In this document: piece by piece, positions 24,879 through 33,474 of the stretch
Layout: each line of letters starts with the position of its first letter
Numbering within the stretch: position 1 is the first letter of the stretch
Assembly (NCBI GenBank): GCA_029782355.1
Contig: JAKOUY010000031.1
Span: 310,001 to 374,000 of the forward strand
Length of the DNA stretch: 64,000 nucleotides
Direction of reading: 5' to 3'
DNA from: Actinomycetes bacterium
GTDB taxonomy: Bacteria; Actinomycetota; Acidimicrobiia; Acidimicrobiales; Ilumatobacteraceae
Program-made: the position numbers and the translations under genes
The notes under the pieces: model-generated
The model's database searches: none
Seen by the model: the letters and a program-made list of their open reading frames with translations, nothing else
What the model was told of the DNA's origin: nothing

Positions 24879-26249
24879 TCAGTCGACGCCCCAGGTGGCC
24901 ATGTCGTTGAGGAACGGGATGATCTGGTCGGATTGCGTCGACGGGTGGACCACGCAGACCCGCATGCAGGTGGTCCCGTGCCAGCGCGTCGGGACCATCA
25001 GCACGGTGCCGGCCCGGGCGTGCGCCGTGCTCCATTGCTGGTACTGCTGGGGCGTCCAGCCTCGACAGGTGAACAGGACCACCGACAGCGTCGGCTCGAC
25101 GAGCAGGTCGAATCCTGGATGCGCTTGCACGGCGCGAGCGAACTCGTGGGCGGTGCGCACGGTGTGCTCGACCGCGTCGCGGAACGCATCCGTGCCGTAG
25201 GTTGCCAGGGCGAACCACAGCGGCAGGCCGCGTACCCGGCGGGAGAGGTGGTAGGCGTAATCGGCCGGGTTCCACTCACCGCGATCGACGGCGTCGAGGT
25301 AGTCGCCATGCTGGGCGTGGGTGGCTGCGGCCAGGGTCGGGTCGCGGTACACCAGGGCGGCACAGTCGTAGGGGGCGAACAGCCACTTGTGCGGGTCGAC
25401 GCCGAAGCTGTCGCTGCGCTCGATGCCGGCGAACGCCGGCCGGACCGACGGAGCGCACAGGCCGGCCAGCCCGTAGGCCCCGTCGACGTGCAGCCACAGG
25501 TCGCACTCGTCGCACACCCCGGCGATCTCGTCGAGTGGATCGACCATGCCGGCGTTGGTGGTCCCGCCGGTGGCGACCACGGCGAACACGGTGTGATCGT
25601 TCGCTCGGTCGATGGCGGCGCGCAGCGCTGAGCCGTGCATCCGACCGCGGCCGTCGGTCTCGACCTCGACCACGTCGACGTCCATCACCCGGGCTGCGGC
25701 ACGAGCCGAGGCATGCACCTCGCGGGTCGCGGCGATGGCCAACCGCCGGGTGCGCCCGTACTTGGCGAGGTGGGTGTGGCGCGCCGTGACCAGCGCAGAC
25801 AGGTTGGCGGCCGATCCGCCACTGACGAACACGCCACCTGCCTCGGCGGGATAGCCGGCCAGGTCGGCCAGCCAGCGCAACGCCTGGTTCTCGGCGGCGA
25901 TGGCGCCGGCCCCGGCCTCCCAGAGCCCGCCGAAGATCGACGAGGCGCTGACCAGGAGGTCGAAGGCGGTCGCGGCCAGGCTGGGCGCGGCGGGCACGTA
26001 GGCCAGGTTCATCGGGTCGTCCTGCGGGCGGCAGGCGGGCAGCAGGACGTCGCGGAACAGGCGCAGCGCTTCATGGCCGCCGATGCCGTCGGGGCAAACC
26101 GCGCCGGCCAGGGCGTCGGCCAGCACGTGTGGTGGCACGGCTCCCCACGTCGTGTCCTTGCGCAGGCGCATCCGCTCGACGGCGTAGCCGATGACCGAAT
26201 GGGCCATCATCTCCGCGCCCGCATCCCAGCGGTGCATCGCGTCGCTCAT
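24879..26249 (-). CDS. PLP-dependent group II amino-acid decarboxylase-like protein
   Basis: 456 aa, fold-type I. The PLP lysine is K288 in GVDPHKWLFAPYDCA. H179 (REVHAS) should stack on PLP, and D256 (HVDGAYG) binds the pyridine nitrogen. VSGGSAANLSAL and TGGTTNAGMVDPL are also typical of aromatic-L-amino-acid, tyrosine or glutamate decarboxylases. Substrate is uncertain; the family also contains aldehyde synthases. ATG 26249 overlaps the stop of the desaturase gene (ATGA), so the frame further upstream belongs to another gene. Last gene of an MBL-desaturase-decarboxylase operon. Confidence 0.85.
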   Translation of the reverse strand: MSDAMHRWDAGAEMMAHSVIGYAVERMRLRKDTTWGAVPPHVLADALAGAVCPDGIGGHEALRLFRDVLLPACRPQDDPMNLAYVPAAPSLAATAFDLLVSASSIFGGLWEAGAGAIAAENQALRWLADLAGYPAEAGGVFVSGGSAANLSALVTARHTHLAKYGRTRRLAIAATREVHASARAAARVMDVDVVEVETDGRGRMHGSALRAAIDRANDHTVFAVVATGGTTNAGMVDPLDEIAGVCDECDLWLHVDGAYGLAGLCAPSVRPAFAGIERSDSFGVDPHKWLFAPYDCAALVYRDPTLAAATHAQHGDYLDAVDRGEWNPADYAYHLSRRVRGLPLWFALATYGTDAFRDAVEHTVRTAHEFARAVQAHPGFDLLVEPTLSVVLFTCRGWTPQQYQQWSTAHARAGTVLMVPTRWHGTTCMRVCVVHPSTQSDQIIPFLNDMATWGVD

Positions 26250-27223
26250 CGCCGCAGCGCTCGCCAGATGGCCGGATAGGAGCGGTACTCGATGGTGTCG
26301 TCGACGTAGCCGGCGCCGTGCAGTGCGGCATGCAGGCGAGGCAGGTTGCGGAACGGCACGCCGGAGTCGACGTGGTGGGCGAGGTGGAAACCGATGTTGA
26401 ACGGCACCAGACCGAATTGCGCCGGACGGTGCTGACGGACCGAGTGGGTGCTCTGGCGGCGGTCGCGGGAACGCTGCATGCCGCCGTGCTCGGCGATCGA
26501 GCGCAGCCGGTTGATCACCCGCCACACGGTCACGTGGGGGAGCACCCAGCACAGCGGATACAGCCACCAGTGCCCGCTGACGACGGCAGCGCCCAGCAGT
26601 GCGGTGTGCACGGCGACGATCTTCCACACGGTGATGCGCACTCGCCGGTCGGGCGAGCGCACCCCGGCCAGCAGGGCGCGCATCAGCTTCAGCCCGGTCC
26701 GGCCGGTGGCGTCGCGCACCAGCTTGCGGCGGAAGCTGTCGGCGGCGATGGGGTACCCGGCGTACAGCGGGATGTCCGGTTCGTCCGGGCCGAACTCGTC
26801 GCGATGGTGGGCCATGTGCACTCGACGGTACGCGTCGGTGGAGGTGAACGAGGGAAACCCGAGCAGCCAGCGCCCGACCCAGTCGTTGGCCCGCTTGTCG
26901 GTGAACAGCAGGCGGTGCGCGGCCTCGTGCATGAGCGAGGCCAGTTGGGCATGGGCTCGGCCCATGAGCACCACCACGGGGAGCCAGCTCCATGGCCCCC
27001 AGGCGACCGCGGCCACCATCAACGCCCCGATCTGGAGCCACGTGCTGACCACGGACGCGGCGTTGCGCCACGACGGGATCCGCCGCAGTTGTTCGCGGAA
27101 CGCCGGCGTCGGCCGACCGTCGGGGCGGATCAGCTCGGTCGGGCGGACGGTCGGCAGCGCCGGCGGGACCATGCCGCCCAGCGCCGCGGCCCCCGGCGTA
27201 GCGGCGAGGCGCTCACCAGCCAC
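26246..27223 (-). CDS. membrane fatty acid desaturase family protein
   Basis: 325 aa from the chosen GTG. The three histidine boxes of di-iron membrane desaturases/hydroxylases are HEAAH, HMAHH and HLAHH, with hydrophobic segments before and between them. Substrate may be an acyl chain or another hydrophobic compound. GTG 27223 gives an 11-bp overlap with the MBL gene; an internal ATG (MVPPALP) 17 codons later is possible, so the start is uncertain. It is sandwiched between a metallo-beta-lactamase-fold hydrolase and a PLP decarboxylase in one operon. This is an unusual set that may modify a lipid-amine. Confidence 0.82.
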   Translation of the reverse strand: MAGERLAATPGAAALGGMVPPALPTVRPTELIRPDGRPTPAFREQLRRIPSWRNAASVVSTWLQIGALMVAAVAWGPWSWLPVVVLMGRAHAQLASLMHEAAHRLLFTDKRANDWVGRWLLGFPSFTSTDAYRRVHMAHHRDEFGPDEPDIPLYAGYPIAADSFRRKLVRDATGRTGLKLMRALLAGVRSPDRRVRITVWKIVAVHTALLGAAVVSGHWWLYPLCWVLPHVTVWRVINRLRSIAEHGGMQRSRDRRQSTHSVRQHRPAQFGLVPFNIGFHLAHHVDSGVPFRNLPRLHAALHGAGYVDDTIEYRSYPAIWRALRR

Positions 27224-27827
27224 GAGCCACCCAGGCGGCCAGCTGCGGCCGCTCGGCGCCGATGGTGGTGCCCACGCCATGGCCGGGCAGCACGACCGTC
27301 TCGGCGGGGAGGGTGAACAGCCGGTTGTCCAGCGAGTCGATGATCGTGGCGAAGTCGCCGCCGGGGAACTGGGTCGCGCCCGGGCCGCCGGGGAACAGCG
27401 TGTCGCCGGAGAACAGGATCGGCGCGCCGTCGACCTGGAAGCACACCGAACCCTCGGTGTGGCCAGGGGTGTGGATGGCGTGCAGGCGGATCTGGCCGAC
27501 CTCGATCACCTCGGCATCGTCGATGAACGCGTCGTAGCCGACATCCGCCAGCCGCGGCGCGTCGGCACTGGCCACCCCGACCTCGTACCCGGCCTCGCGC
27601 AGCTGGGCGACGGCGCCGATGTGGTCCCAGTGGCCGTGGGTCTCCAGCACCCGGCGGACCCCGAGGGCGGTGCACAGCTCCAGGAGGCGTTCGTGCTCGT
27701 TGGCCGCGTCGATCAGCACCGCCTCGCCGGTCTCCCGGCAGCGCAGGACGAACACGTTGTTGTCCAGGCTGCCGACCACGACCCGGTGGATCTCCATGCG
27801 GTGATCCGCCCAGTGGATGCTCGCCAC
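27213..27827 (-). CDS. metallo-beta-lactamase-fold hydrolase (glyoxalase II-like)
   Basis: 204 aa. Di-zinc site: THGHWDH (HxHxDH), HTPGHTEGS, FSGDTLF and LPGHG. It has the compact size of glyoxalase II-like or persulfide dioxygenase-like MBL proteins; no extra domain is present. GTG 27827 is preceded by TAGCCT (27839-27834) at 6 nt, matching the leaderless pattern of this genome. The stop lies inside the start region of the desaturase gene. Substrate unknown. Confidence 0.87.
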   Translation of the reverse strand: MASIHWADHRMEIHRVVVGSLDNNVFVLRCRETGEAVLIDAANEHERLLELCTALGVRRVLETHGHWDHIGAVAQLREAGYEVGVASADAPRLADVGYDAFIDDAEVIEVGQIRLHAIHTPGHTEGSVCFQVDGAPILFSGDTLFPGGPGATQFPGGDFATIIDSLDNRLFTLPAETVVLPGHGVGTTIGAERPQLAAWVARGW

Positions 27828-27946
27828 ACCGGCAGGCTACTCCGGCCGGCGCCGACCCCGCCCGCCCTCGACCCCCGCCCCCGGCCATGCCGCTCCCGCC
27901 CGGTGAAGCCGCGCCGCCGCCCCCTCCGCCGCATCCCGATCGTTCT

Positions 27947-27988
27947 GGTCGTGACCGATTGGCGACGTGCGGAACTTGTCACGACAAG
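27947..27988. promoter_or_regulatory. pair of short palindromes 30 bp apart
   Basis: GGTC-GT-GACC (27947-27956) and CTTGTC-AC-GACAAG (27975-27988) share a GTC/GAC core. Their centres are exactly 30 bp apart. They lie in the 224-bp gene-free stretch between the MBL operon and the toxin gene. This could be a paired operator; nothing else is visible in that stretch. Confidence 0.3.
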
Positions 27989-28051
27989 AATGCTCGGGGC
28001 GAGGGGCGCCGGCGGCGGGCGGGGCGCGACGGTACGGCGCGAGGGGTGGGG

Positions 28052-28453
28052 TCAGGTGCTGAGGACCTGCATGCCGAGGGCCAGGGCGACGGGGATCTGC
28101 GCCGGGTCGAAGGTGACCACCTGCACCGGCGGGGGGAGGCGGTCGGCGGCGGCGAGATGCAGCGCGTCGCTGAGCCGCAGCGGCTGGTCGCGCAACAGCG
28201 ACGTGGCCCGGGCGATGCACTCGCTGTCGACCGGGACCACGGCCAGGCGGTCCCAGGTCAGGCGGATCAGGTCCTCGAGGTCGGCCCGGTCGGCGCCGGC
28301 GGCGAGACGGTCGGCCAGTGCCAGCGCCTCGGCCAGGGTGATCGCCGAGGTGGCCCACTGCGGGTCGCCGGCGAGCGCATCGAGCACCACCCGGCGTGCG
28401 GCCGTCTCGGTGTGCAGGGCGGTCAGGGCGGTGGCGTCGAGGTAGACGGTCAT
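28052..28453 (-). CDS. vapC: VapC-like PIN-domain toxin
   Basis: 133 aa PIN domain. Acidic residues of the Mg-binding RNase site are D6 (VYLDATAL), E42 (LAEALAL), D96 (LSDALHLAA) and D104 (AADRL). VapC toxins cleave specific RNAs. ATG 28453 overlaps the stop of the antitoxin gene (ATGA). The frame is open 15 codons further upstream, but those codons belong to the antitoxin end in another frame. The pair is complete, with no visible truncation. Confidence 0.87.
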   Translation of the reverse strand: MTVYLDATALTALHTETAARRVVLDALAGDPQWATSAITLAEALALADRLAAGADRADLEDLIRLTWDRLAVVPVDSECIARATSLLRDQPLRLSDALHLAAADRLPPPVQVVTFDPAQIPVALALGMQVLST

Positions 28454-28719
28454 CCGCGGATCTCGCCGATCAGGCGGTCGAAGCGAGCCGTGCCCCACAC
28501 GTCGATCGCCCCGTCGGCCACCCGGCCGTCGGTGCGCCGGGGGGCGACGACTCGCCCGCTGGACACCAGCGCGTCCATCGAACCGCCGGCCTCACCGACC
28601 GTCAGCGGACCGAGCACGGCCGAGGGGATCCCGCCGACGGTCACGGTGATCCGCTCGCCGGCCGCGGCGCGGCGCACGTGGCTCGCCAGGTCGGCCCGCA
28701 CCGTGCGAATCGTGGGCAT
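28450..28719 (-). CDS. vapB: Phd/VapB-type antitoxin
   Basis: 89 aa. The N-terminal half (MPTIRTVRADLASHVRRAAA, then GERITVTVGGIPSAVLGPL) is the Phd/YefM fold: N-terminal strand, LR-x-ANL-like helix, and a strand with G-x-P-x-A-V-L. The C-terminal part (DVWGTARFDRLIGEIRG) would wrap around the toxin. ATG 28719 abuts a perfect inverted repeat containing a TACACT hexamer 9 nt upstream, the expected autoregulatory site. It sits back to back with the acyl-CoA dehydrogenase gene. Confidence 0.84.
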   Translation of the reverse strand: MPTIRTVRADLASHVRRAAAGERITVTVGGIPSAVLGPLTVGEAGGSMDALVSSGRVVAPRRTDGRVADGAIDVWGTARFDRLIGEIRG

Positions 28720-28737
28720 GTGTACGCGAGTGTACAC
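28720..28737 (-). promoter_or_regulatory. vapBC operator/promoter
   Basis: GTGTAC, six bases, GTACAC form a perfect 6-6-6 inverted repeat that begins at the base next to the antitoxin ATG. It covers the TACACT -10 hexamer (28734-28729). Antitoxin or toxin-antitoxin complex binding here would shut off transcription. Confidence 0.7.
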
Positions 28738-28782
28738 GCGCCGAGTAGCGCTGGACGGTGACCACCCGGCACACTGGCGCGC

Positions 28783-29898
28783 ATGAACTTCGCCTTCACC
28801 GATGAGCAGGAAGAGCTGCGCAAGACCGTCCGCCAGTTCCTCGAGGCCAAGAGCCCGGAGACCGCCGTGCGCGAGCAGATGGAGACCGAGCGCGGCTTCG
28901 ATGCGGCGGTGTGGTCGCAGATGGGCGAGCAGATGGGGCTGCAGGGTCTGGCGATCCCCGAGGAGTTCGGCGGGTCCGGCTACACGTTCATCGAGCTCGG
29001 CATCGTGCTCGAGGAGATGGGCCGGGCGCTGCTGTGCGCCCCGTTCTTCTCCACCTCGGTGCTCGCGGCCAACACGCTGCTGCACAGCGGCGACGAGGCC
29101 GCCAAGCAGGCCCACCTGCCCAGCATCGCCGCCGGATCGACCATCGCCACCCTGGCGTTCACCGAGCCCAGTGGTAAGTGGGACGAGAGCGGCATCACCA
29201 TGGAGGCCACCGCCGACGGCGACGGCTGGAAGCTGACCGGCACGAAGATGTACGTCCTCGACGGACACACCGCCGACCTGATCCTGGTGGCGGCGCGCAC
29301 CGCGGCGGGCGTCAGCCTGTTCGCCGTCGACGGCGGCGCCGCCGGGCTGACCCGGACGCCGCTGTCCACCATGGACCAGACCCGCAAGCAGGCCAAGCTG
29401 GAGTTCGCCGACACCTCGGCGACCCTGGTGGGCACGGAGGGCCAGGGCTGGACCGTGCTCTCGACGGTGCTGGATCTCGCCGCCGTGGCCCTGGCCGCCG
29501 AGCAGGTCGGCGGGGCGCAGAAGGTGCTGGAGATGGCCGTCGAGTACGCCAAGGTGCGTGTCCAGTTCGGCCGGCCGATCGGCTCGTTCCAGGCCATCAA
29601 GCACAAGTGCGCCGACATGCTGCTGGAGGTCGAGTCGGCCAAGTCGGCCGCCTACTACGGCATGTGGTGCGCCAGCGAGATGAACGACGAGCTGGCGTCC
29701 GTGGCCAGCCTGGCCAAGGCGTACTGCAGCGAGGCCTACTTCCACGCCACCGCCGAGAACATCCAGATCCACGGCGGCATCGGCTTCACCTGGGAGCACC
29801 CGGCGCACCTGTACTTCAAGCGGGCCAAGTCGTCCGAGCTGCTGTTCGGCGACCCGACCTATCACCGCGAGCTGCTCGCCCAGCGCATCGGCATCTGA
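28783..29898 (+). CDS. acyl-CoA dehydrogenase
   Basis: 371 aa flavoprotein of standard length. N-terminal helices start with FTDEQEELRKTVRQFLEAKSP. The middle beta domain has ATLAFTEPSGKWD and TGTKMYVLDG. The C-terminal domain has RVQFGRPIGSFQAIKHKCADM and QIHGGIGFTWEHPAHLYFKRAK. The C-terminal motifs are those of the actinobacterial FadE group that often works in steroid or branched-chain beta-oxidation. ATG 28783 follows CACACT by 7 nt. It precedes a small membrane protein gene by 8 bp. Confidence 0.9.
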   Translation: MNFAFTDEQEELRKTVRQFLEAKSPETAVREQMETERGFDAAVWSQMGEQMGLQGLAIPEEFGGSGYTFIELGIVLEEMGRALLCAPFFSTSVLAANTLLHSGDEAAKQAHLPSIAAGSTIATLAFTEPSGKWDESGITMEATADGDGWKLTGTKMYVLDGHTADLILVAARTAAGVSLFAVDGGAAGLTRTPLSTMDQTRKQAKLEFADTSATLVGTEGQGWTVLSTVLDLAAVALAAEQVGGAQKVLEMAVEYAKVRVQFGRPIGSFQAIKHKCADMLLEVESAKSAAYYGMWCASEMNDELASVASLAKAYCSEAYFHATAENIQIHGGIGFTWEHPAHLYFKRAKSSELLFGDPTYHRELLAQRIGI

Positions 29899-29906
29899 CC
29901 GGCGCC

Positions 29907-30389
29907 ATGCCGGGCATCACGCTGGCGTTCGTCGTCGCCGCCGCGCTGGCGGTCTTCGTCATCGCCGCGGTCACGGTCGGGCGCGAAGCCCACCGCCTCG
30001 ATGCCGTCGCGCCGCGCAGCGTCTACATCCCCGAAGAGGCACTGGAGTTCGTCGCCGAGTACCTGCCGCCCGAGACCCAGGCCCGGCTGCGCCCCGACGA
30101 GCTGGAGCAGCTGCTGACCTGGCACATGCGCTGGCTGCATGCCAAGGGCCTCCAGCCGAGCAACGTGGTCGACCGCCGCCAGGACATCACCACCCCGGTG
30201 GTCGTCGGTGACGACACCGTCGCCGCCTACCTGCTGGGCGAGGCCGAGCGTCATGGCGTGCAGATCCTCGACGACGTCGACGTGGTCAACGTGGTCGATG
30301 CCCACCTGGCCTACTTCGACGCCATCGGTGCCGTCGGTCCCCGAGCCACCGACCCGGACGTCGCCGGATCCGGACCGATCTCGTCCTGA
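29907..30389 (+). CDS. hypothetical protein with N-terminal membrane anchor
   Basis: 160 aa. One N-terminal hydrophobic helix (about residues 4-24, ITLAFVVAAALAVFVIAAVT) is followed by a soluble acidic domain containing VYIPEEALEFVAEYLPPETQARL and a C-terminal alpha/beta part. No domain is recognised with certainty. The ATG lies 8 bp after the acyl-CoA dehydrogenase stop, so the two are likely co-transcribed. The frame is open upstream only because it shadows the dehydrogenase gene. Confidence 0.65.
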   Translation: MPGITLAFVVAAALAVFVIAAVTVGREAHRLDAVAPRSVYIPEEALEFVAEYLPPETQARLRPDELEQLLTWHMRWLHAKGLQPSNVVDRRQDITTPVVVGDDTVAAYLLGEAERHGVQILDDVDVVNVVDAHLAYFDAIGAVGPRATDPDVAGSGPISS

Positions 30390-30409
30390 ATCCGCCCTAC
30401 CCTGCGGCC

Positions 30410-31000
30410 ATGACGACGATCGACGGGTACCGCATCGCACCGCTCGGGCCGGACACCTGGCCGGCCTTCGCCGCGCTGGTCGAGCGCAACAAGGGCCTGT
30501 TCAGCGACTGCTGGTGCCTGTACTTCCACTGCCATCCCGATCCGCCGGAGCGTCGCCAGCTGGGCAACCGGGCCTTCAAGGAGCAGCTGGTCAACGAGGG
30601 CCGGAGCCACGCCGCGCTGGTCCTGGATGGCGACGAGGCCGTGGCGTGGGCGCAGTTCGGCACGGTGGCCGAGCTGCCGAACATCCACCACCGCAAGGAG
30701 TGGGAGCGCACCGTCGAGCAGGTGCCCGACTACCGGATCACGTGCATCGTCACCGACCGCCGGTTCCGTCGCCAGGGCCTGGCCGAGGTCGCCGTGCGCG
30801 GCGCGCTGGCGCTGATCGCCGGGCAGGGTGGTGGGCGGGTCGAGTCGTATCCCCACGACCTGCCCCCGGACAAGAAGATGTCGTCGTCGTTCCTGTACAA
30901 CGCGACCCGGACCATGTACGAGCGACTCGGGTTCACCTACGAGCGCCCCAAGGGCCAGGGCAACTGCGTGATGAGCCTGGTGGTGCCGCCGGCCGGATGA
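30410..31000 (+). CDS. GNAT family N-acetyltransferase
   Basis: 196 aa. The acetyl-CoA-binding motif A is CIVTDRRFRRQGLAEVAVRGAL (RxxGxA type), and the C-terminal NATRTMYERLGFTYER is the usual strand-helix end. An N-terminal segment rich in cysteine and histidine (FSDCWCLYFHCHPD) is characteristic of a GNAT subgroup of unknown substrate. ATG 30410 has TACCCT (30398-30403) 6 nt upstream. Confidence 0.85.
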   Translation: MTTIDGYRIAPLGPDTWPAFAALVERNKGLFSDCWCLYFHCHPDPPERRQLGNRAFKEQLVNEGRSHAALVLDGDEAVAWAQFGTVAELPNIHHRKEWERTVEQVPDYRITCIVTDRRFRRQGLAEVAVRGALALIAGQGGGRVESYPHDLPPDKKMSSSFLYNATRTMYERLGFTYERPKGQGNCVMSLVVPPAG

Positions 31001-31015
31001 CGGCTGGGGCGTCGC

Positions 31016-32191
31016 TCAGCGAGCGCCCACGATGACCAGTTCGTTGCCCTCCGGGTCGGCGAGGTGCCAACGATCCGCAGCCTCGTCGAGCACCTGACCA
31101 TCAGCGTTCAGGGCGGAGGCCAGCCGCGATTCGGCGACCTCCGCGGGGACGGCGAGCTGGAGACGGATGCGGCTGCGCTGCCGGCGACGTGCCGCGTCGG
31201 TGGCGTCGAGTTGCTGGAACACCAACACCGGGTTGAGGCCCCGAGGGTCGACGATGTCGGTCAAGCCGTCGCGGCGGTCGGGGACGTAGCCGAGGGCGGC
31301 GGTCCAGAAGCAGCGCACGGTGCCGACGTCGGCCGCGTCGAGGAACACCTGGACGAAGCGGGCCAGCTCCGGCGCAGCCTTGGCGCGGAGCTCTCTCGCC
31401 GCGATCTGGATCTGTCCGGCGAGGTCGAGGAAGTCGAGATCGAGGCCGTGGGCGTCGGGGTCGGCGCGGTCCTTGCCGCTGTCGATGACGACCAGCCCCG
31501 GGCGCAGGTCGATCAGCATCGGGAAGCCGGCCGCATCCGCCAGGCTTGCGGCTCGGGCGACGAGGGCGACCTGCTGGCGAACCGACGTCGTCCGGTAGCA
31601 CGCCACCGCCCCGAACACGAGCTGCCAGTCGGCGGTGGCGGCACGGTCGCCGAGCGGGTCACCGGGGACCACGTCGACCTCGTTGCCGTCGGCGTCGGTG
31701 TGGCACAGCCCGTACGGCCCGCCGCCGTTACCCAACCCGAGCGGCTCGATCGCCGCCGCCGGGCGGACGACGTCGAGGTGGAGGCGATTCCGCAGTGGCC
31801 GTGCCTCCGCGGACCGCTCGATGCGAATCGGCGGATCTCGTCGCAACGGGTCGGTCAACGTCCCGCCGGCCCCCGTCTGGTAGCCGAGGACCGGTCGCCA
31901 GAAGGGCTCCAGGGCGACGGGGTCTGTCGACTCGACCACCACGCTGACCTGGGCGAGCACCGCCGGGTTCGCTGCCAGACCGAGATCTGCGGCGGCCGCC
32001 GACACGGCGGCGGCGTGCTGGTGGCCGTCGAGACGGACGCGCGCGCCCGTGGCCCGCACGTCGACCGCAGCATCGGCTGCAATCTCCACGACCCGGGCGG
32101 CCACTGCTGCTCCGGCGGCCAGTGACGGTGCGTCGAACCACGCGGTCAACGCGTCGTCGACGGTTCGCCACTCGGGTGCACTCGCTGCCAT
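31016..32191 (-). CDS. PCD-VOC-PCD-VOC fusion protein
   Basis: 391 aa. Two modules seem to alternate. Residues 1-75 (WRTVDDALTAWFDAPSL, then VRLDGHQHAAAVSAAAADLG) resemble pterin-4a-carbinolamine dehydratase but lack its HHP motif. Residues about 80-195 are a VOC domain ending in DADGNEVDVV. Residues about 205-285 (SVRQQVALVARAASLADAAG) look like a second PCD-like unit. Residues about 290-391 are a second VOC domain ending in WHLADPEGNELVIVG. Function unknown; single PCD-VOC fusions are known in actinobacteria. ATG 32191 is supported by TACGGT (32203-32198) 6 nt upstream; an in-frame ATG 18 codons earlier is less likely. Confidence 0.72.
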   Translation of the reverse strand: MAASAPEWRTVDDALTAWFDAPSLAAGAAVAARVVEIAADAAVDVRATGARVRLDGHQHAAAVSAAAADLGLAANPAVLAQVSVVVESTDPVALEPFWRPVLGYQTGAGGTLTDPLRRDPPIRIERSAEARPLRNRLHLDVVRPAAAIEPLGLGNGGGPYGLCHTDADGNEVDVVPGDPLGDRAATADWQLVFGAVACYRTTSVRQQVALVARAASLADAAGFPMLIDLRPGLVVIDSGKDRADPDAHGLDLDFLDLAGQIQIAARELRAKAAPELARFVQVFLDAADVGTVRCFWTAALGYVPDRRDGLTDIVDPRGLNPVLVFQQLDATDAARRRQRSRIRLQLAVPAEVAESRLASALNADGQVLDEAADRWHLADPEGNELVIVGAR

Positions 32192-32241
32192 CCCGGCACC
32201 GTAGTGGGTGCGCTGGCGCCGAGGCCGGGGAGCGAGCGGGG

Positions 32242-33468
32242 TCATGCCGCGGCCCGGTCGGGTGCAGCGCCGGACAAATGCCGGACGAGCCAGAACCGGA
32301 GGCGGGCGACCTGCAGGTTGGTCTGGTCGTCGAGCGGGTGGATCTCGAAGCTGACGTCTGGCGTGACGGGCGATGGTCGCACCCGGTTGTGCGTCGGGCA
32401 GCGCAGGGTGCCGTTGTGCTGGCTGGTCGGTCCACCTCGTGAGCGGGGCGCGACATGATCGATGTCGCAGCCGGACGCAGGTTCATCGCAGCCGGAGGGG
32501 TGGGTGCACCGCCGGTCTCGGACCTGAATGGCTCGGCGGACGGCGCCGGTGAACCGTCGTCGGCCGGAGACGTCGATGACCCGCGACGGGCCGTCGAAGA
32601 TGATCCGTTCGAACTGGGCGCTGGTCAGATGGGGGACCAGCTCGCCGGGAGTGACCACGGTGCCCGACGCCAGCTCACACACCCGCTGGAACGTCGCCTC
32701 GCCCACCAGCACGGTGAACAACGGTGCCGGCCGGCGACCGGCGGCCTGGGTGGCGGACCGCCGGGCCATCTCGACGAGGGCAGCGGCTCGGCGCTGGGCA
32801 GGCGTGCGGGTGCACCCGCCACGCTGGTCCTCCAGGCGCAGCTGCTCGGTCAGCCGACCGAGTTCACCGGTGATGATCTCGGCCGAGATCGTATCGAGGT
32901 TGCCAGACAGTGCCAGGCGCCCGTCCAGGGTGCGCGAGGCGTACAGCTCGGAGCGTTCGACCAGCTCGCCCGTGCCGTCGGGATGGTTGGTGGCGTCGGC
33001 GTGGTGGATCCAGTAGGCGACGGTGCGGGCCGCGTCCGGGTAGCGCAGCGGCTCGATGGTGGCGATCAGGTCCGCTTCGTGGGCGGTGAACTGGGTGTGG
33101 CGGTCATGGCCGTCGGCCCGGGCGAGCAGGGCGATGTGGTCGGTGTGCAGCCGCCCGTCGGTCACGGCGTCGGCCACGACCGGCATCCGCTCGAGGTGAC
33201 GCGCCTGGCGGAGGACGTTGGCCGCGGTGGTCGTGGCACAGTGCAGGCTGCGACCCAGCCGGCCGGCTGCGGTGCGTGAGCCGTCATCCGCCCACACGCC
33301 ACGGTCGAGCCACCGGCAGGCGAGGGGCGCCGCGGCAGCGGTCAGCCGGGCGATGGCTCGGTGGATGCCGACGACCAGCTCGTCGAGCTCGGCGTCGGTC
33401 AGGGTCTCGGCCGGGGTGGCCCGCAGCTCGTCGATCGCCTGCGCCAACCGGTCGAGACACGCCCCCAT
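32242..33468 (-). CDS. DUF222 / HNH endonuclease domain protein (13E12 family)
   Basis: 408 aa. The N-terminal DUF222 region includes HTDHIALLARADG. The C-terminal HNH nuclease includes RRCTHPSGCDEPASGCDIDHV, SRGGPTSQHNGTLRCPTHN, with the CxxxxC and C..H zinc-type residues and the DIDHV catalytic segment. This is the mycobacterial 13E12 repeat family, thought to be linked to mobile or SOS-related DNA. It has a textbook promoter: TTGACA (33503-33498), 17 bp, TAGACT (33480-33475), 6 nt, ATG. A LexA-type box lies in the spacer. No flanking repeats or inteins are visible. Confidence 0.86.
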   Translation of the reverse strand: MGACLDRLAQAIDELRATPAETLTDAELDELVVGIHRAIARLTAAAAPLACRWLDRGVWADDGSRTAAGRLGRSLHCATTTAANVLRQARHLERMPVVADAVTDGRLHTDHIALLARADGHDRHTQFTAHEADLIATIEPLRYPDAARTVAYWIHHADATNHPDGTGELVERSELYASRTLDGRLALSGNLDTISAEIITGELGRLTEQLRLEDQRGGCTRTPAQRRAAALVEMARRSATQAAGRRPAPLFTVLVGEATFQRVCELASGTVVTPGELVPHLTSAQFERIIFDGPSRVIDVSGRRRFTGAVRRAIQVRDRRCTHPSGCDEPASGCDIDHVAPRSRGGPTSQHNGTLRCPTHNRVRPSPVTPDVSFEIHPLDDQTNLQVARLRFWLVRHLSGAAPDRAAA

Positions 33469-33474
33469 GGTGAG

